Assembly: GCF_028389875.1 (NCBI RefSeq)
Contig: NC_084663.1
Location: 171,470,301 to 171,534,300 of the forward strand
Length of the DNA stretch: 64,000 nucleotides
Direction of reading: 5' to 3'
Origin: Rhea pennata
Lineage: Eukaryota > Chordata > Aves > Rheiformes > Rheidae
Shown here one piece after another: positions 23,679-35,609 of this stretch. Numbering within the stretch: the first letter of the stretch is position 1; each line of letters begins with the position of its first letter. A program made the translations under genes and the position numbers. The notes under the pieces were generated by a model, which made no database searches, was not told the origin of the DNA, and was given only the letters and a program-made list of their open reading frames with translations.

Positions 23679-24290
23679 GGCAGGCCCCCGGGCTGAGGGA
23701 TCCCTCCTGCCTGCCGCTGGAGCCCAGCCCTGTGCACGTGGGCATCCAGTGAAAGCACACCCACACCCTCACTCTCCAGCTCACAAGCACCCTCCAGTCA
23801 CAGATCTCTCAAATACCAGCACAGCCCTTCTGTCCATCTGGTATCCTTACCCATGTCCTGGCCTAATCCAGCCTGAAGTTTGCTAGCAAATTACACGCAC
23901 ACACACGCGCGCGCGCGCAGCAGGTTAGGGGAGAATACAAACACTCCAGCCCACCAGTAGCTGGGCCCAGGCACACGGAGCTACGATCTGTGGTCCCGTT
24001 CCAGGGGCTGGTGCAAAGGCCCACTTGCTGCTCCACTTGCTGTTGCTGGGGCTCCCAGTCACCTCAGTTGCTGGCACTGCAGACACGAGGGCCACCATCG
24101 CCTGAGATCTGGCTCCATATGGGATAGAACAAGATTACGTAGAAAGTTTGTTAAAGGATTCAATGAGAAAATAGGACAGACCATGGTGATCAGGTGCAGG
24201 GCTCAGTCAGACAAGTGTACTGACTGGCAACTACTTCACACAACCGGCCCCTTTTAGACTCCCTCCTCTCTGTGCCCCTCTTGGTTCCTT
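23679..24290 (-). mobile_element. Possible solo LTR or LTR-like repeat
   Basis: A block of about 600 bases is clearly GC-richer than its surroundings and contains a (CA)n/(CG)n stretch. Read on the minus strand it has features common in avian retroviral LTRs: an AATCCTTTAACAAACTTT segment resembling a decayed polyadenylation region, and a GC-rich segment on its 3' side. I cannot define terminal TG...CA ends or a target duplication, so this is a weak call. It could also be a non-repetitive GC-rich regulatory segment. Confidence 0.25.
23893..23919. repeat. (CA)n(CG)n microsatellite
   Basis: Alternating purine-pyrimidine tract running from ACACGCACACACAC to CGCGCGCGCGC. Such tracts can adopt Z-DNA. 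Confidence 0.85.
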
Positions 24291-27200
24291 GGAAAGCTTG
24301 GCATTGTCACACAAGCCTCCTTCTTACCTAAAAATCCTCATGTTTGTCTTGTTTCCTTCTGATCAGTGATACAGTGCAGGTTGGCCATGTTTGCAGTTTC
24401 ATAATGACCATCAGTTAGTAACTGAAGGATTTGCTGTCTACTGTTTCTCCATTTTAAGAGCTGCTTCCTGCACCCCAGAAAGTTGATTATTAGTTGATCT
24501 CTCACCATTTTTCCTCGCTATCTCTCCTTCCTAAGATTTTCTACTCACTGCCATGAAGCAGCTGTGCAAGAGGATTGGCCAGAAGGACTCCTGGTGTCTG
24601 CAAGGAACAAGAGAGGTAGGCAGAAATTCAGGGCCTTCATGTTTTGTGAAAACCAAATGCTTCCCAGAACAGAAAGAGCCATGCCAGCCTTGTCCTTTGC
24701 AGAATTGCCAACTCTTCTAGTGGTAAAGTGAACTTAAGTTTATGCTGTAGGAGTGGATTAGCCCATTCTGCACACATACATAGTCTGTTTGTCAGCAGCC
24801 CAGAACAGGAATACCCATGGGTATTTTCTTCTCATGTTCGCCATCTTAAAAACATTGGCTTAGATGTGTGCATCCCAGCTTACTTTTTTTCAGGTGATTT
24901 GTATTTGAGAAAATTAACAAGACACATGCCCCACTGCTAAGTTTTTTTTTTTTTCTTTTTCAAAACAAAAAGGCAATAGGGCACCTTATAGCTGAATTAC
25001 TTCACAGATTGTTAGGCAGTAAATACGTTAGTCATATTAAAGTCAGAGATGAATCATCTCCTTTACTTTTGAAGGTTTCTAGCTGCCTTTCTCCCCAGTC
25101 TTTGAGTAGAAAAGGTACCTAGAAAGTGCCTAAGGAAAAACACCTGGATACTGAAGTAAGCTTAAGATGAGGAATGAATTTTGAAGGGACTAATCTGTTT
25201 CCTGAGATGATGGAGAGATTCTGGGGTTAAATGTGCATGGTCTTGGAAGGACAGAGGAGCAGAAAGAGCATGGCAGAGTGTCTGAAATGTCATTGTTCTG
25301 GGAAAGACTGCTAGTTACAGAGGGATATTGGGAGCTGTGAGGAACAGAAGATACAATGGTGTTGAAAATAAAGGCATGAAGATGTGCATCACTTGAATAT
25401 GCAGTTGGAGATCGATCTGGTAGCTGCGGACTGTGCTGATACCACACAGTAAGAGGTCCCAAGGGATGACACTGATCACTAGTCAGGCCAAGATGAGTAT
25501 AATGTATTTCTGTGATGTGTAGCACTCTGACTTCTTTTTGCTGCTTTCTCTTTCCCCACTAAAGAAAGAACAGGAGCTGGGTTAGACAGAAGGATAAGGC
25601 TCAGCATAACTGCACCAGAGGAACGGAGCAGTGTCCTGGGCTGACTCATGAGGAGCTTCCGCATGGCAGGGCAGCAGGAGGAGCAACACCTGAGCCAGGC
25701 CGGGCATCGCTGCTCTTCCTGGCTCCCCGCACAGGCAGGGGGAGACAAGGCACCACCTGGAGCTGCCAAATCCAGCCTGCCTCCTGCCATGCTCGCTGCC
25801 CCATGCTCCCTTTCTTCCGTGACCCGAGTCTCACCAATCAGTGCCACCAAGATTACACTGCTACATGGGTATCCAACTGCTTTAAAACTCTATTCAGAGA
25901 AATGACTAGAAGTTTACAATCATCAGAATAATATTGAGTGATACTCCCTGGAGGTCTGCCCTGGGTCTACTCTGTTAAGTGTTTTCATTCATCACCTGAG
26001 TGATAAAGAGTAACATTATTAAATTCATAAATTATACTATGGTATAGAGATATGATTAGGTACATCCTCAGCATCGTTCAGCTGTTTTTAACCCTGATAA
26101 TTAAGTTTTTAAGAACATATCTGCTGCTTTCAGCCTTTTATAAAATAAAATTAATTGTTTGTCTATGGGCTGTTTGTGATTTTTCATTGAACTACAGCTT
26201 AGAGTAGAAGCTGAGGTAAAAACTTTTTTGTAATAATTTCTGTGTTATTTTACCTGAAATACCTTTTTATTATTCATTTATTTTTTGCTAATTCTGACTT
26301 GGAATGGAATCTAGAACATCAGTTACTAAAAAATATGAAAAAAAAATGTCAGAAATGTCTGTAGAAAACAGAAAAAGAGCTTATGAAGCTCTCTAAGAAT
26401 ACACAGTAATAGCAGTGTATACTTTAAGCTATAAAGGCAGTTTTCCCCGTTCCTCGTTTTGCATTAACGACTAAGTGAGGAATCATTTTTTAGATTATCA
26501 AATTTGAGCTCAACACTGAAGAGAGAGAAATTGGCACTTTTGGGGTACAAAACAGTCAGATCTATTTTAGATAACTATTAAAGGAAACACACTGTGTTAC
26601 ACTGACTATGTTACACTGACCTTACTAATTATGTCTATTACCTGCAAACAGAGGACAAGATGACAACTCTGACATAGATGGTCACATTAAATCCTATCTA
26701 AAGTGCTGTACCAGTATTAGAAGGAAAGGTTTTCTTAGCCCAGGTATTAACTGTTTGTTGCAAAAACTAGTTTGGGGTGATGGGGGGGGAGGGGAATATA
26801 AAAATTCTCATCTGTTATATAATTATATTATATATAACCAAGTTATTTAAACTTGGTTATTTGTATGACGTGACTGAGGCTCTTAAATCCTTACAAAAGC
26901 CAAGTTTACAATTCACAGGCATCTTATTTCTACTCCTATACTTTTCCTTCTTAATTCCCTAGCCTTCAGGTAACCATCACATACTTGAAAATCCTTTACC
27001 TAGTAAGTATTGTTCCCAGTGCTCCAAATCATCTCAGTGCACATTTGATAAAATTCCTAGTCTACAGATGCTGGTCTAGAATTGAATTACACTCTTTCTT
27101 TCTTCATTCTTCATATAGACAAAGAAAACTGGCTTATTTAAGTATCAACAAATCTTTCCAAGATGCGAAAGTCTGGTCAGAGCAACAAAGTTTCACTATA

Positions 27201-29632
27201 CCAGCAGTAAAACTGAAGTCATTTTTTCCATGTCTAGGAAGACTGCAGATGCACATCTGTGTTATAAAATCTGTTTGAGATTGTAATATCCTTTCCTGAA
27301 GATTGCCCTTCAAGTTTCTGCCTTAGCAGTGGTTACATAATTACCATATATACATCTATAACCTATTTTGAAAGCATCTCTGGGTCAAACATCCATAATC
27401 TATTTTGGAAGGCTTCTAGAAATGTTTGCTAGATCTTGAGCTTTCCTTGTACTGAAGAGGAAAAGGAATTATGAAAAATTAGGATTCTTTTTTTAACTAC
27501 CTTCAGTATCTCATTTGAATGTTAAAAACCTCACTGGATAAGGGCAGCAGCAGAATAGCCACTGGTTAGCTAGAGCTGTAGTATGTTCCTTGGATGGCTT
27601 CTGTCTGGTATGTGCTGTATAACTAAAGGAAATTACCTACCAGCATCAAAACCTCTTACTTCACTCACAGTCCAAAACATCCTCCCCTTCAAAGCGTGGC
27701 TACTTTTGCTTTGTACACCTTTCTGCCCCTTTTTCCTGTTACATCTCTCTTATCATATTCCTTTCTTACGGTTTATTCATGGTAGCTTCATTGTTGCTCT
27801 CTTCCTTACCCATTCTCACTTTCTTAAAGATTAGGCTGCCATCCTCCAAAAACATTTTACAAAACAGGAAAAAAATGTATCTTAAATCCATTTGTTCCAT
27901 CTCTCACTGAGATTATCAGTAAACAGCAAGTAATGCTAAAGTGCCATAATCCCAGTTGGAGTAAAATGATAAAGCCTGAGAGTTTTTATACTCTCTCTCC
28001 ACATGAATGATATGTTTTATAATTAGGAAATAGATAATTGGAAAAATTATAGTCACTATGTCTTCTGAGGAAAAGTTTTGAAGCCACAGAGCTTCTCACT
28101 CTCTCTGTGTTCAACATCACTTTGCAGGGCATTTCAATTAGGTTTTAAAGGCATTGGACTCATAACAAATTAAGAATAGAAAGCCCACAAACAGAGCTGA
28201 GAGAGAGAGATGGTGAGTGAGCATGAGTCTGGGTGGGTGTGGGTGTCCCTTCCTCACTTTCTAACATGCATGTTTACCCCTCCTATGCACTTGAATAAGT
28301 GTTTCTGATTCTCCCTCTTCAGTTCTATTCCATATACTTTCACCTGTCCCATCTGGCTCCTCATACACAAAAAGGAAGTACTAGAATGGGGAAATCTGGA
28401 GCACCTCAATCCCTGTCTGTAAAAAAGCAAGAAGATGGAAGGACAGTACAGAGATCAATTTTCCCCTATTCTCCCTCTTCCTTCCTCCCACTCAAAAACT
28501 GAAAGGTCTCCCTCTGGCCATGCTACTGGAGACACAACTAGAAGAGGAGATCCTGCTCAGAGAGAGCAGGAGATGGAGGGTTTCCTTCTCCCCATCCTGC
28601 CCCCAGCCAACTACTGTGCCAAGTCTGAGGCAGTTGGTGTAAGTATAACCGAGGTAGGAATGGGCCCAAGGGATTGCCAGTACTTCCTCACTTTGCTTGG
28701 TTCCTGGGGCTCTGGATTCCTTTGAAGAAAGAGAATGTAGGAGCTAAAGAAAAGGAGAATCAAAGTGAAATTTAGCAAATCTGCTAAGAACAAACCTTTT
28801 TTAACTACTAAGAATTAAAAGAACCACTAGTCCTTCCCAGTATACATTCATTCATTGCCTTCACTGGATACTGCACCTACCTACAGCTTTTGGCAGGCCA
28901 CAAAGTGGCTCTGGCTGCAGCTGGATTTAAGCATTGGTTGAAAAACTAGTCTTTTACCTAAAAAAAACAGGCATGGTATGAGAACCTACCAGTACAAATA
29001 TGACCCAAATGCGAAGGTGATGCCAGACTTCAGTCCAGCTCATTGATATCTACATATCATCATGTATCGTATATTGGATATACAGGATATATCATCAGTC
29101 TTCATAGACTAGACCCAGCCCTAGTTTGGATACAACTATCCCAACAAAACTTGGCTTTGTACCAACCTAGTGAACTCCTTACCCACACACAAAGAAAAGC
29201 TATATAGGCAGAAGCACAGGTTTGCTTACGTAGCTTCAGCAGCACCTAGTTTGTAACAGGTATGGCTCATTTGAACTAGGAATTTCAGTATTTTCATGTT
29301 GACAAGTCATGTAATGTATGTAATACAGACATAACTACATAGAGGAAACTTTTCCCTACAAAGGCGTATTAAGGAAAAACTAACTACAGCAGAAGATTAA
29401 TGCATGTAATTTAAAGTGTTTTACATCTTCATGTGTAGGATCTTATAATGGGTCCTTGCAGGTGTTAAATTACGGAAAATGAGTTATGGAAAGCAGTCAA
29501 GACTTAGGTGTCTGACTCACTAACATTTTTAGAAAATTTCTGAGTGTAGCACCATACTTTCATATTAGTTTTAAAACTATTTTTTGCAGTTTTCAGCCTT
29601 CTCATTTTAAATTTTAGAAATTGAGATTATCA

Positions 29633-30535
29633 TGGTGGGGAAAGAAACACCAAAGAACATGACACTGCTAAATTCAGTTTATTACATGGAGAGAGCGAGG
29701 GCTAGGCTGTCAGAGAAAAGGTTCTCTCATCCCTACACACACACAAACACACACACCATCCATCAAGCGATGCCCTCTTTGATTACTGCTTGAGGGATGT
29801 GGTACAGTTGACCGTGGGGAACACAACACTGCCTCTGACCGGTCTCAGTGGTGGGCTCTCATGGAGCAGCTCAGCTCCCAAGTGTAACGGTTCCACCTTG
29901 GAACCGTTCTACGTGCTGTTGGACACCCACATAAAACGTTGCCCCCACAGCACTGCTCTCTACCACCGATTATAACCAGATGTCAGCACAGGCCACTGAT
30001 CTGATCAGTCCACTCTGAGATTGCTGTATACCTTTTTGGCAACCGCACGTACTTTTAATGTCAGTGGTTGGTCCCTGGCACGTGCAATGGAAACACTCAG
30101 CTCTTGTTTACATCACCGTTTGCCACAGCTCTCCACACACAGCCCGTTCGTATTGAACTCAGCTCTTGTCTAAGGCAAGGTCATGGCACTCCCATGTCAT
30201 TGCACCCACCGGCTTTGCCAATGTCTGGCAAATACCAGGTTTCATACACACACACTCATGTGTTCACTTGCATTATACATCATTAGTTTACAAGTAGCTT
30301 AAACTTTCGCAGGTGTATCCTCCCACTGAGCACAAAACAATTATAGTAAATGTTAATATGGCACAGACAATTAGTCACCGTGAGGGCTGCATAATCTCAG
30401 TCCTTATGAAAAATTTGTCATTAACCCTACTTTATTAAGTTAATACATTGTTTCATCTGTGCAGAGACCAGCTAGGCAGCTTCAGGACCACCCAGTCATT
30501 CAGGCTATAACTTGAATTTGTAGATTTTTGCCACA
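29633..30535 (-). mobile_element. Candidate 3' LTR of a minus-strand endogenous retrovirus
   Basis: On the minus strand the block begins TGTGGC directly after a purine-rich tract (AAAAGAGAGGAA, 30536-30547), the expected polypurine tract/LTR junction. It ends in CCCCACCA about 45 bases after an AATAAA (plus-strand TTTATT, 29678-29683). A TTATAA that could be a TATA box lies at about 29965-29975. The length of about 900 bases is plausible for an LTR. Exact ends and the target-site duplication are not established. It is an old viral insertion with no intact coding potential. Confidence 0.45.
30089..30200 (-). repeat. Direct repeat copy A (inside the candidate LTR)
   Basis: About 110 bases match 31804-31918 with roughly 80-85% identity by eye. 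Both copies share GTTTGCCACAGCTCTCCACA and TTGAACTCAGCTCTTG, in the same orientation. Confidence 0.75.
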
Positions 30536-30547
30536 TTCCTCTCTTTT
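30536..30547 (-). other. Candidate polypurine tract
   Basis: On the minus strand it reads AAAAGAGAGGAA, immediately followed by TGTGGC. This is the arrangement that primes plus-strand DNA synthesis at the upstream edge of a retroviral 3' LTR. Confidence 0.45.
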
Positions 30548-30676
30548 ATCTATTAGAGTGCAGTAATTGTACTGCAGATGCCCTGCATCCACCAGCCCAA
30601 GGCACACCAGATCTATGGACTCAGGGGGGACTGTGCTGTTATACTGCCTGTTCTCACTGTTGGGGTCTAATAGTGA

Positions 30677-30900
30677 TTAAGCTGTGCTGCCAAGCGCTCC
30701 AGGTGTAGGGCTCTTCACCAGATATAATGACATAGACAACCAAATATGAAACAAACGAATTGCAATCAACAGCACAATGATAGGGTGTAACAACAGGTGT
30801 AAGAGGGTATCGCCGATCATTGACCACCCACCAAAAATGTGCCCCACCAGTGAGCTGATGAGTTTTCTAGAGTAACAGCCACCTTCACAGTCTGTTGGGA
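30677..30900 (-). pseudogene. Retroviral Env transmembrane-subunit-like remnant
   Basis: A minus-strand frame ends with TAA at 30677-30679. It encodes a Gly/Trp segment (GHIFGGW) and then a long hydrophobic stretch (LLLHPIIVLLIAI) with a short tail, the layout of the membrane anchor and cytoplasmic tail of a retroviral Env. It sits about 140 bases before the candidate polypurine tract, the normal place for the env 3' end. Farther upstream the frame is broken by stops and shifts, so it is not functional. The family is not identified and the call rests on architecture only. Confidence 0.4.
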
Positions 30901-31803
30901 TTGATGAGACACCTGAACTAGCTCTCTGTGCTGTGGCCCTAAGGTTTCAGGCAGGCTGTCTGCCGCCACTTGGACTTCAGTCACATTGGGTATGATTGTT
31001 TTCCATGTTGTACCTGATGTGGGGTTTGGTCATTGAAAGCCTGAGGTGTTTGAGGTATTGCTGTAATGCACATAATGGAAGATGATACATTGCATCTGCA
31101 TCCTGCTTCTGCCTCTCTTCCCATTTTCTTCAAAACAAACAGGATTTGAGCAACAACATCCCAGTTCAAGCCACTATAACATTTAAGACTATTGTTTCTA
31201 CCTCTATGCCTTTAGGTCTTCCCCTGCTCCCTGCACAGTGTCACATGGCCTGGGTCCATTATGTCTTTATTTCTCTCATGACTGGGGCTCTTGTTAAAAC
31301 TGCTCCCACCAGCCAAACTGTTTGGATAGCACTGTTATATTCTGACTAGCCCCAAGTGCCTTAACACCGATTGAATTCAACGTTTCCTATGAATAGGTAC
31401 CTACCAGCAGGATGCTTGATCTATTCTTCCAGCACACTTGTACCTTCAAAGGCTTGGTAATAGCTGGGTTTGCCACCCACTGACTGGGATACAGGAGCTA
31501 GAAACAGTCCTGGACTCATACTTGAAAAACAGAATAAGGATGTCCACAAAACAGCCATTTCACATGCTATGTAAAGCACCCTCTTGCAGCGCCTAGTTAG
31601 CAAGGCCAATATTAACATATATACTAGCCTCCTCTTAGCAGTAAGCATAGCTAGGATTTTAACTTTTACACTGCTGGCACTGGCAAAGACAGACAAATCA
31701 ATTTTCTGGGAGACCTATGGAGCACAAAGAAATTCTTGTGAAAGAAAAAGTTCTTCTAATAGTGTATTAGCAGGTCAGCCTATCAATGAAATGGTGCACA
31801 CCC
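30901..31803 (-). pseudogene. Decayed interior of the minus-strand retroviral remnant (uncertain)
   Basis: This segment lies between the Env-like end and the second repeat copy. Short frames on both strands carry hydrophobic stretches but many stops. It is assigned to the element only by position. Confidence 0.25.
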
Positions 31804-31918
31804 TGGAAACAGCCAATTCTTCTTTGAACCGCCCTGTTTGCCACAGCTCTCCACATACAGCCCATTGGTATTGAACTCAGCTCTTGGCCAAAGCAAGGCC
31901 ATGATACTCCTATGTCAG
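31804..31918 (-). repeat. Direct repeat copy B (possible 5' LTR fragment)
   Basis: Second copy of the repeat at 30089-30200, in the same orientation and 1.7 kb away. If 29633-30535 is the 3' LTR, this may be a surviving piece of the 5' LTR. The flanks of the two copies do not match further, so a truncation or rearrangement is needed. Confidence 0.5.
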
Positions 31919-34429
31919 AAACGCTCCAGCAAACGGAAATTATTACTATGTAGTCTTACAAAATATAGCAGAATAACATGATGGCTTTTACAGATCAGGA
32001 AATCATCTGAGCTATTAATTTGGCAACAATTACTATAGTCTCTATAGACAAAAATAATATCTAGACAGTAGTGAGTTGTGAGAAATCTTTTCCAAGTAAT
32101 CAACCCCAGCTTCTGCTGAATAACAAACACCAGTACTGAACAACAAGCTTGCTGCAGGCAACACTTTACCTCCTGTTTCTTCTCCTTAGTTTTGCCTTTT
32201 TATTTTTCTGTGGCCATGAGTAATATCAGAAGATCCTTTGGCAAGCCATAAGTTGAGACACTTTGTTTGAAGGACTGTTTTACTTGTGGCTACTTTTTAA
32301 AAAACGGGTGAGATTCAGCTCTTGGTTAGAATGTCCTTGTTTATGATTGATAATACGTGCTTGTTTGATCAGTGCCCACGGGGTGCTTTGTATTCTAACA
32401 CTGTAAAAGATTCCCTCTCTCTAGAAACTGCTGGTCCACAAAATGCTAAATCCAAAGGCTGGTCAAAACATAATATTGGCTCAAAAGTATTATGACTGTA
32501 TGACACAATGTGATAAGCTCGCCACCACACATTTTGGAGGAATAGAGTAGTTCCAAAAAATGTTGATGGGATAATTCTGTTACTTCTAGGGCAGGACTGG
32601 GTGTACAACCTGTAGCTCACAGTGTATGGAATGGGGTAATGTACTCTTTTCAAAGTCCTTTTTAGACCATTTCTGCTCTCAGCACTTCATGGTGACAGTC
32701 ATTGAAAACGTTTCCAGAATGCTTCCCTCTCTTTTACAGACCAGCCCAGACATGTGAATGATGTCTTTGGACCTTTGCCACACCTGGACCTTTCTTTATC
32801 TGCTACCAATTCTCTCAGCTCCAGACAGCTGATAGAGCTCAAAGTTAACAGCACGGCTTTACTGATCAGCTACCAGAGACAGCCACTGCAGGCTTAGCAG
32901 GCACCAGGAGATGCCAACAAAACAACAGCTGCTCATAGGTTTTCTTTCATGCATTTCTGGTCACTCTACCAGTTCTCGTGCTTTGCCAATGCAGAACACA
33001 GACACTGGCAATGCTTTGCACTGTGTCCTGGGTCTGATTTGGCTCAATGTGCTGCACTGCAGCTGCCCTTCTTGGTCATTTTGCTTGCTCTGCCCCCAAA
33101 TATAGTGTGATATACAGAGTTCCTTCTGCACTTGTCCTCTTCTCCTCCTATGCTCAGCATGCCCAAAACGTACAGAAACAATTATGACAAAGCAAATAGG
33201 AGCACTGTCACTGAAGAAAACTTTTTTTTTGTTCCAAATATCAGGCAATAAAATGACAAAGAAGTGTATAGTAAGTCTCCCCCAGTAAGTCAACACTGTG
33301 TGCACATCCACACTCAGAAAATACATTGGGGATTATAAAACAATATTACATCAAAATAATGGAATTACAACCCTGTTATGTTTCCTGAGACTTCAACACA
33401 GACCCAGAAGAAATCATTGTAATGAAATGTCCAGTTTTGCTGCAGACCCCAGAATTTCATCAGAGCATACTTGATTAATCTTGGTGAAAAGCTGTTTATA
33501 TTGACCTCACATGACATGGATCAGTCACTGTGTAATGATGCCTGAAAACAGTAAGGGAAGCTAACAGAAGCGCCTGCTGCTTGTCTCTAGTTTTGAGCCC
33601 AGGCCTCAGTTAACCCCTCGCAGTAAAGTCTACCTTGTTCTTCCACATCTCCAGTCTTTTGCAGACTACATACTTGCAAATGTAACTTCTCATTACCAAG
33701 ACAGAGCACCCCCATACACACATCTTGCAACTATAATTGAGGACTTTTATCTTCCCACCTTTAGAGAACCTAATACTATCAACAGTAATAAGAGGATGAA
33801 AGAATTCTTGAACAGCAAGAATGAAAGATACCTCATTTCAGGCGTGCAAGAAAATGCTACTGAAGAATGAGTTGTTACAAAGTGTTTCTTGAAGAACTCA
33901 CGGATGCTGACATTTGAGAGATTACTGAAGAACTGTTACTCTGTTACTGAAGCCATTTTTGAGACTGGGAATAGATCTGACCACAGCTCATGCTTTTCAG
34001 GATTTTCATGATGGGAATCAGGATCGTAACCCACTACCTGACCTGTGATTAAAAACTCATGGAGCAATATATTTGTAAGAGCTTGTAAAATACATTGTTG
34101 CAAGTTTGGGGAACCTCATCATTTTGTTACAGGACTGAAAAATATGCCCTATGCGCAGGAGAAACTTCCATGGTAACATCTGTAACCAAAGGAAACTGTA
34201 ACACATCACTTTTTTTGAACTTCTTCGCCTGGCAATAGCTGAAGTAAATGCTAACTTCATTCCTAGTGTCTGCTGGACCCACAAAGCACTTCTTATTTGC
34301 TCTCTCCATTGCATTTATTCCTAAAGGCTTGCCTGACACTGCACTTTCAAAACACTAAAATAACTGGCTCTCCTCATGATGAAGATGTAATTCCTCTGCC
34401 ACTATTACTCAGTATTTTTTCCTAGACTT
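31919..34429. other. Intergenic DNA upstream of FBXL3; nothing recognised
   Basis: Mixed-composition DNA without an identifiable gene or complete repeat. Any distal control elements of FBXL3 could lie here but none can be named from sequence. Confidence 0.5.
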
Positions 34430-34849
34430 CATTCCTCACTTGACTGTCCGCCAAGCACCTGCCTGGGAAAGCCTCCAGGCAGGCCCAGCCTCGCCACCCC
34501 GAAGGGCAGTAGCCAAGCAGGGCCAACGGCCTGCCCGCCCAGGCAGCCCGGTGAGGAGGAGCACAGTCCGGCAGGAGGCAGTGAGCACTAAATCACGGCC
34601 ACAACAACGCAGGCAAGGCGGCGAGAGGAGGACGAGCTTCCTCCCGCCAGCCGCGGCAGCCGCCGCCTCAAACCCGCGGCGACAGCGCCGCGGCCTAACA
34701 GCTGCGCAGCGACCGTTAGGGCGGGCGCCAGCGCCGCTCGCGCCGCCTCCCCCCCGCCCATCTCCCCCCGCGGGGCTCTGCGCCGCGCGGGCGGCAGCGG
34801 GCGGGCGCGCGCGCTGCCGCCGGGGCCGCGCGGCCTCGCAGCGCGCCCG

Positions 34850-34860
34850 CCGCCATCTTG
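34850..34860 (-). promoter_or_regulatory. YY1-type motif
   Basis: Plus strand CCGCCATCTTG, the complement of the AAGATGGCGGC consensus often found within tens of bases of the start site in TATA-less CpG-island promoters. Confidence 0.55.
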
Positions 34861-35053
34861 GCCGGGGCGCGTCGCTTCCGCCGCTGCGGAGTAAACAGAG
34901 CGCGAGGGAGGAGCGGGGGGGAGGCACGCGGACGGGGCTGCCGGCGGGGGAGGCGCCGGGGGCGGCTTCGGTGGAGGCGCCGATGTGGCCGGAGCGGAGG
35001 CGCTGGCGCGGCCCGAGCCCCGGTTAACGCGAAGCGCAGCAGGGAGCCGCCAG
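34861..35053 (+). other. FBXL3: Predicted non-coding exon 1 of FBXL3 (5' end estimated)
   Basis: A consensus donor CCGCCAG|GTGAAG ends the segment at 35053. The transcription start is not visible. I placed it just after the YY1 motif by analogy with other such promoters, so the left coordinate is only approximate. Mammalian FBXL3 also has its start codon in exon 2. Confidence 0.4.
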
Positions 35054-35572
35054 GTGAAGGGACCTGGAGGGGGCGGCGGCGGCGGCGGTCTGTCCTGTGG
35101 GTCCGGGTGCGCGGGCTGGGCCGCCGCGGCCGGGAGGAGGCGGGGGGGGCGGCGGCCGGGGGGCCTCGCTGCACCTGGGGGCAGTGGCGGGGCGGGCGAG
35201 CCGCGGAGAAATGTCCGCGGGAGCGCGGCGCTCCGAACCGAGCGCGGAGCAGCGCGCCAGCGGCGGGGCCGCGCCGCCGAGCCGTCTTCTCCTCGCAGCG
35301 GCCACAAACTGTGACCCCCGGCAGTTTTCGCGGAGCTACTCGTTAGCCAGCCACTGATCTGGGGGCTGGGTTTGTGCCTGGGTCGCCCCCTCCATCACTC
35401 TGTTCCCGCTGTTCGCGCACGCACTTCTCCTTTCTTCCCCCTCCCCCCAAAAAAAAGAAAAAAAAGAAAAGAAAAAAGATAAAGGCGCCACTTCAGCTGT
35501 GATCAAAGCAACGAACTCGGTTAAGCTCGTTGGTAGGAAAGCGGGATCAACACGGTGTAAACAGCCGTGCAC

Positions 35573-35609
35573 TTTTTTTTTTTCAAAAAAAAAAAAAAAA
35601 AAAAAAAAA
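35573..35609. repeat. Inverted homopolymer pair T11-C-A25
   Basis: A run of 11 T, a single C and about 25 A. The arms are complementary, so transcript or single strand could fold back on itself. Confidence 0.85.

Larger units (their letters stand above)
23146..29632. other. Intergenic DNA between MYCBP2 and the retroviral remnant
   Basis: No gene is recognised. Contents are a GC-rich LTR-like stretch at 23.68-24.29 kb, a GC-richer island at 25.55-25.87 kb and AT-rich DNA with small spurious frames. The open frames here lack domains, splice support and codon signature. Confidence 0.5.
34430..35350. promoter_or_regulatory. FBXL3: CpG-island promoter, inferred for FBXL3
   Basis: About 900 bases are very GC-rich and dense in CpG, in sharp contrast to the AT-rich flanks. 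The long open frames on both strands here are a by-product of GC richness and show Arg/Ala/Pro/Gly repeats only. A YY1-type motif (CCGCCATCTTG) is at 34850-34860, and a strong splice donor is at 35053/35054. It lies 4 kb upstream of the FBXL3 start codon, as expected for a gene with a non-coding first exon. No TATA box is apparent. The island could also drive an antisense transcript. Confidence 0.8.

Noticed and set aside
31584-31874. Plus-strand frame with a signal-peptide-like hydrophobic stretch
   Set aside because: It is on the strand opposite the Env-like frame and LTR signals, runs through the repeat copy, and has no further support.
34436-35357. Many overlapping long open frames on both strands in the GC-rich island
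   Set aside because: They consist of Arg, Ala, Pro and Gly runs on all frames. Stop codons are rare in GC-rich DNA, so length is not evidence of coding here.
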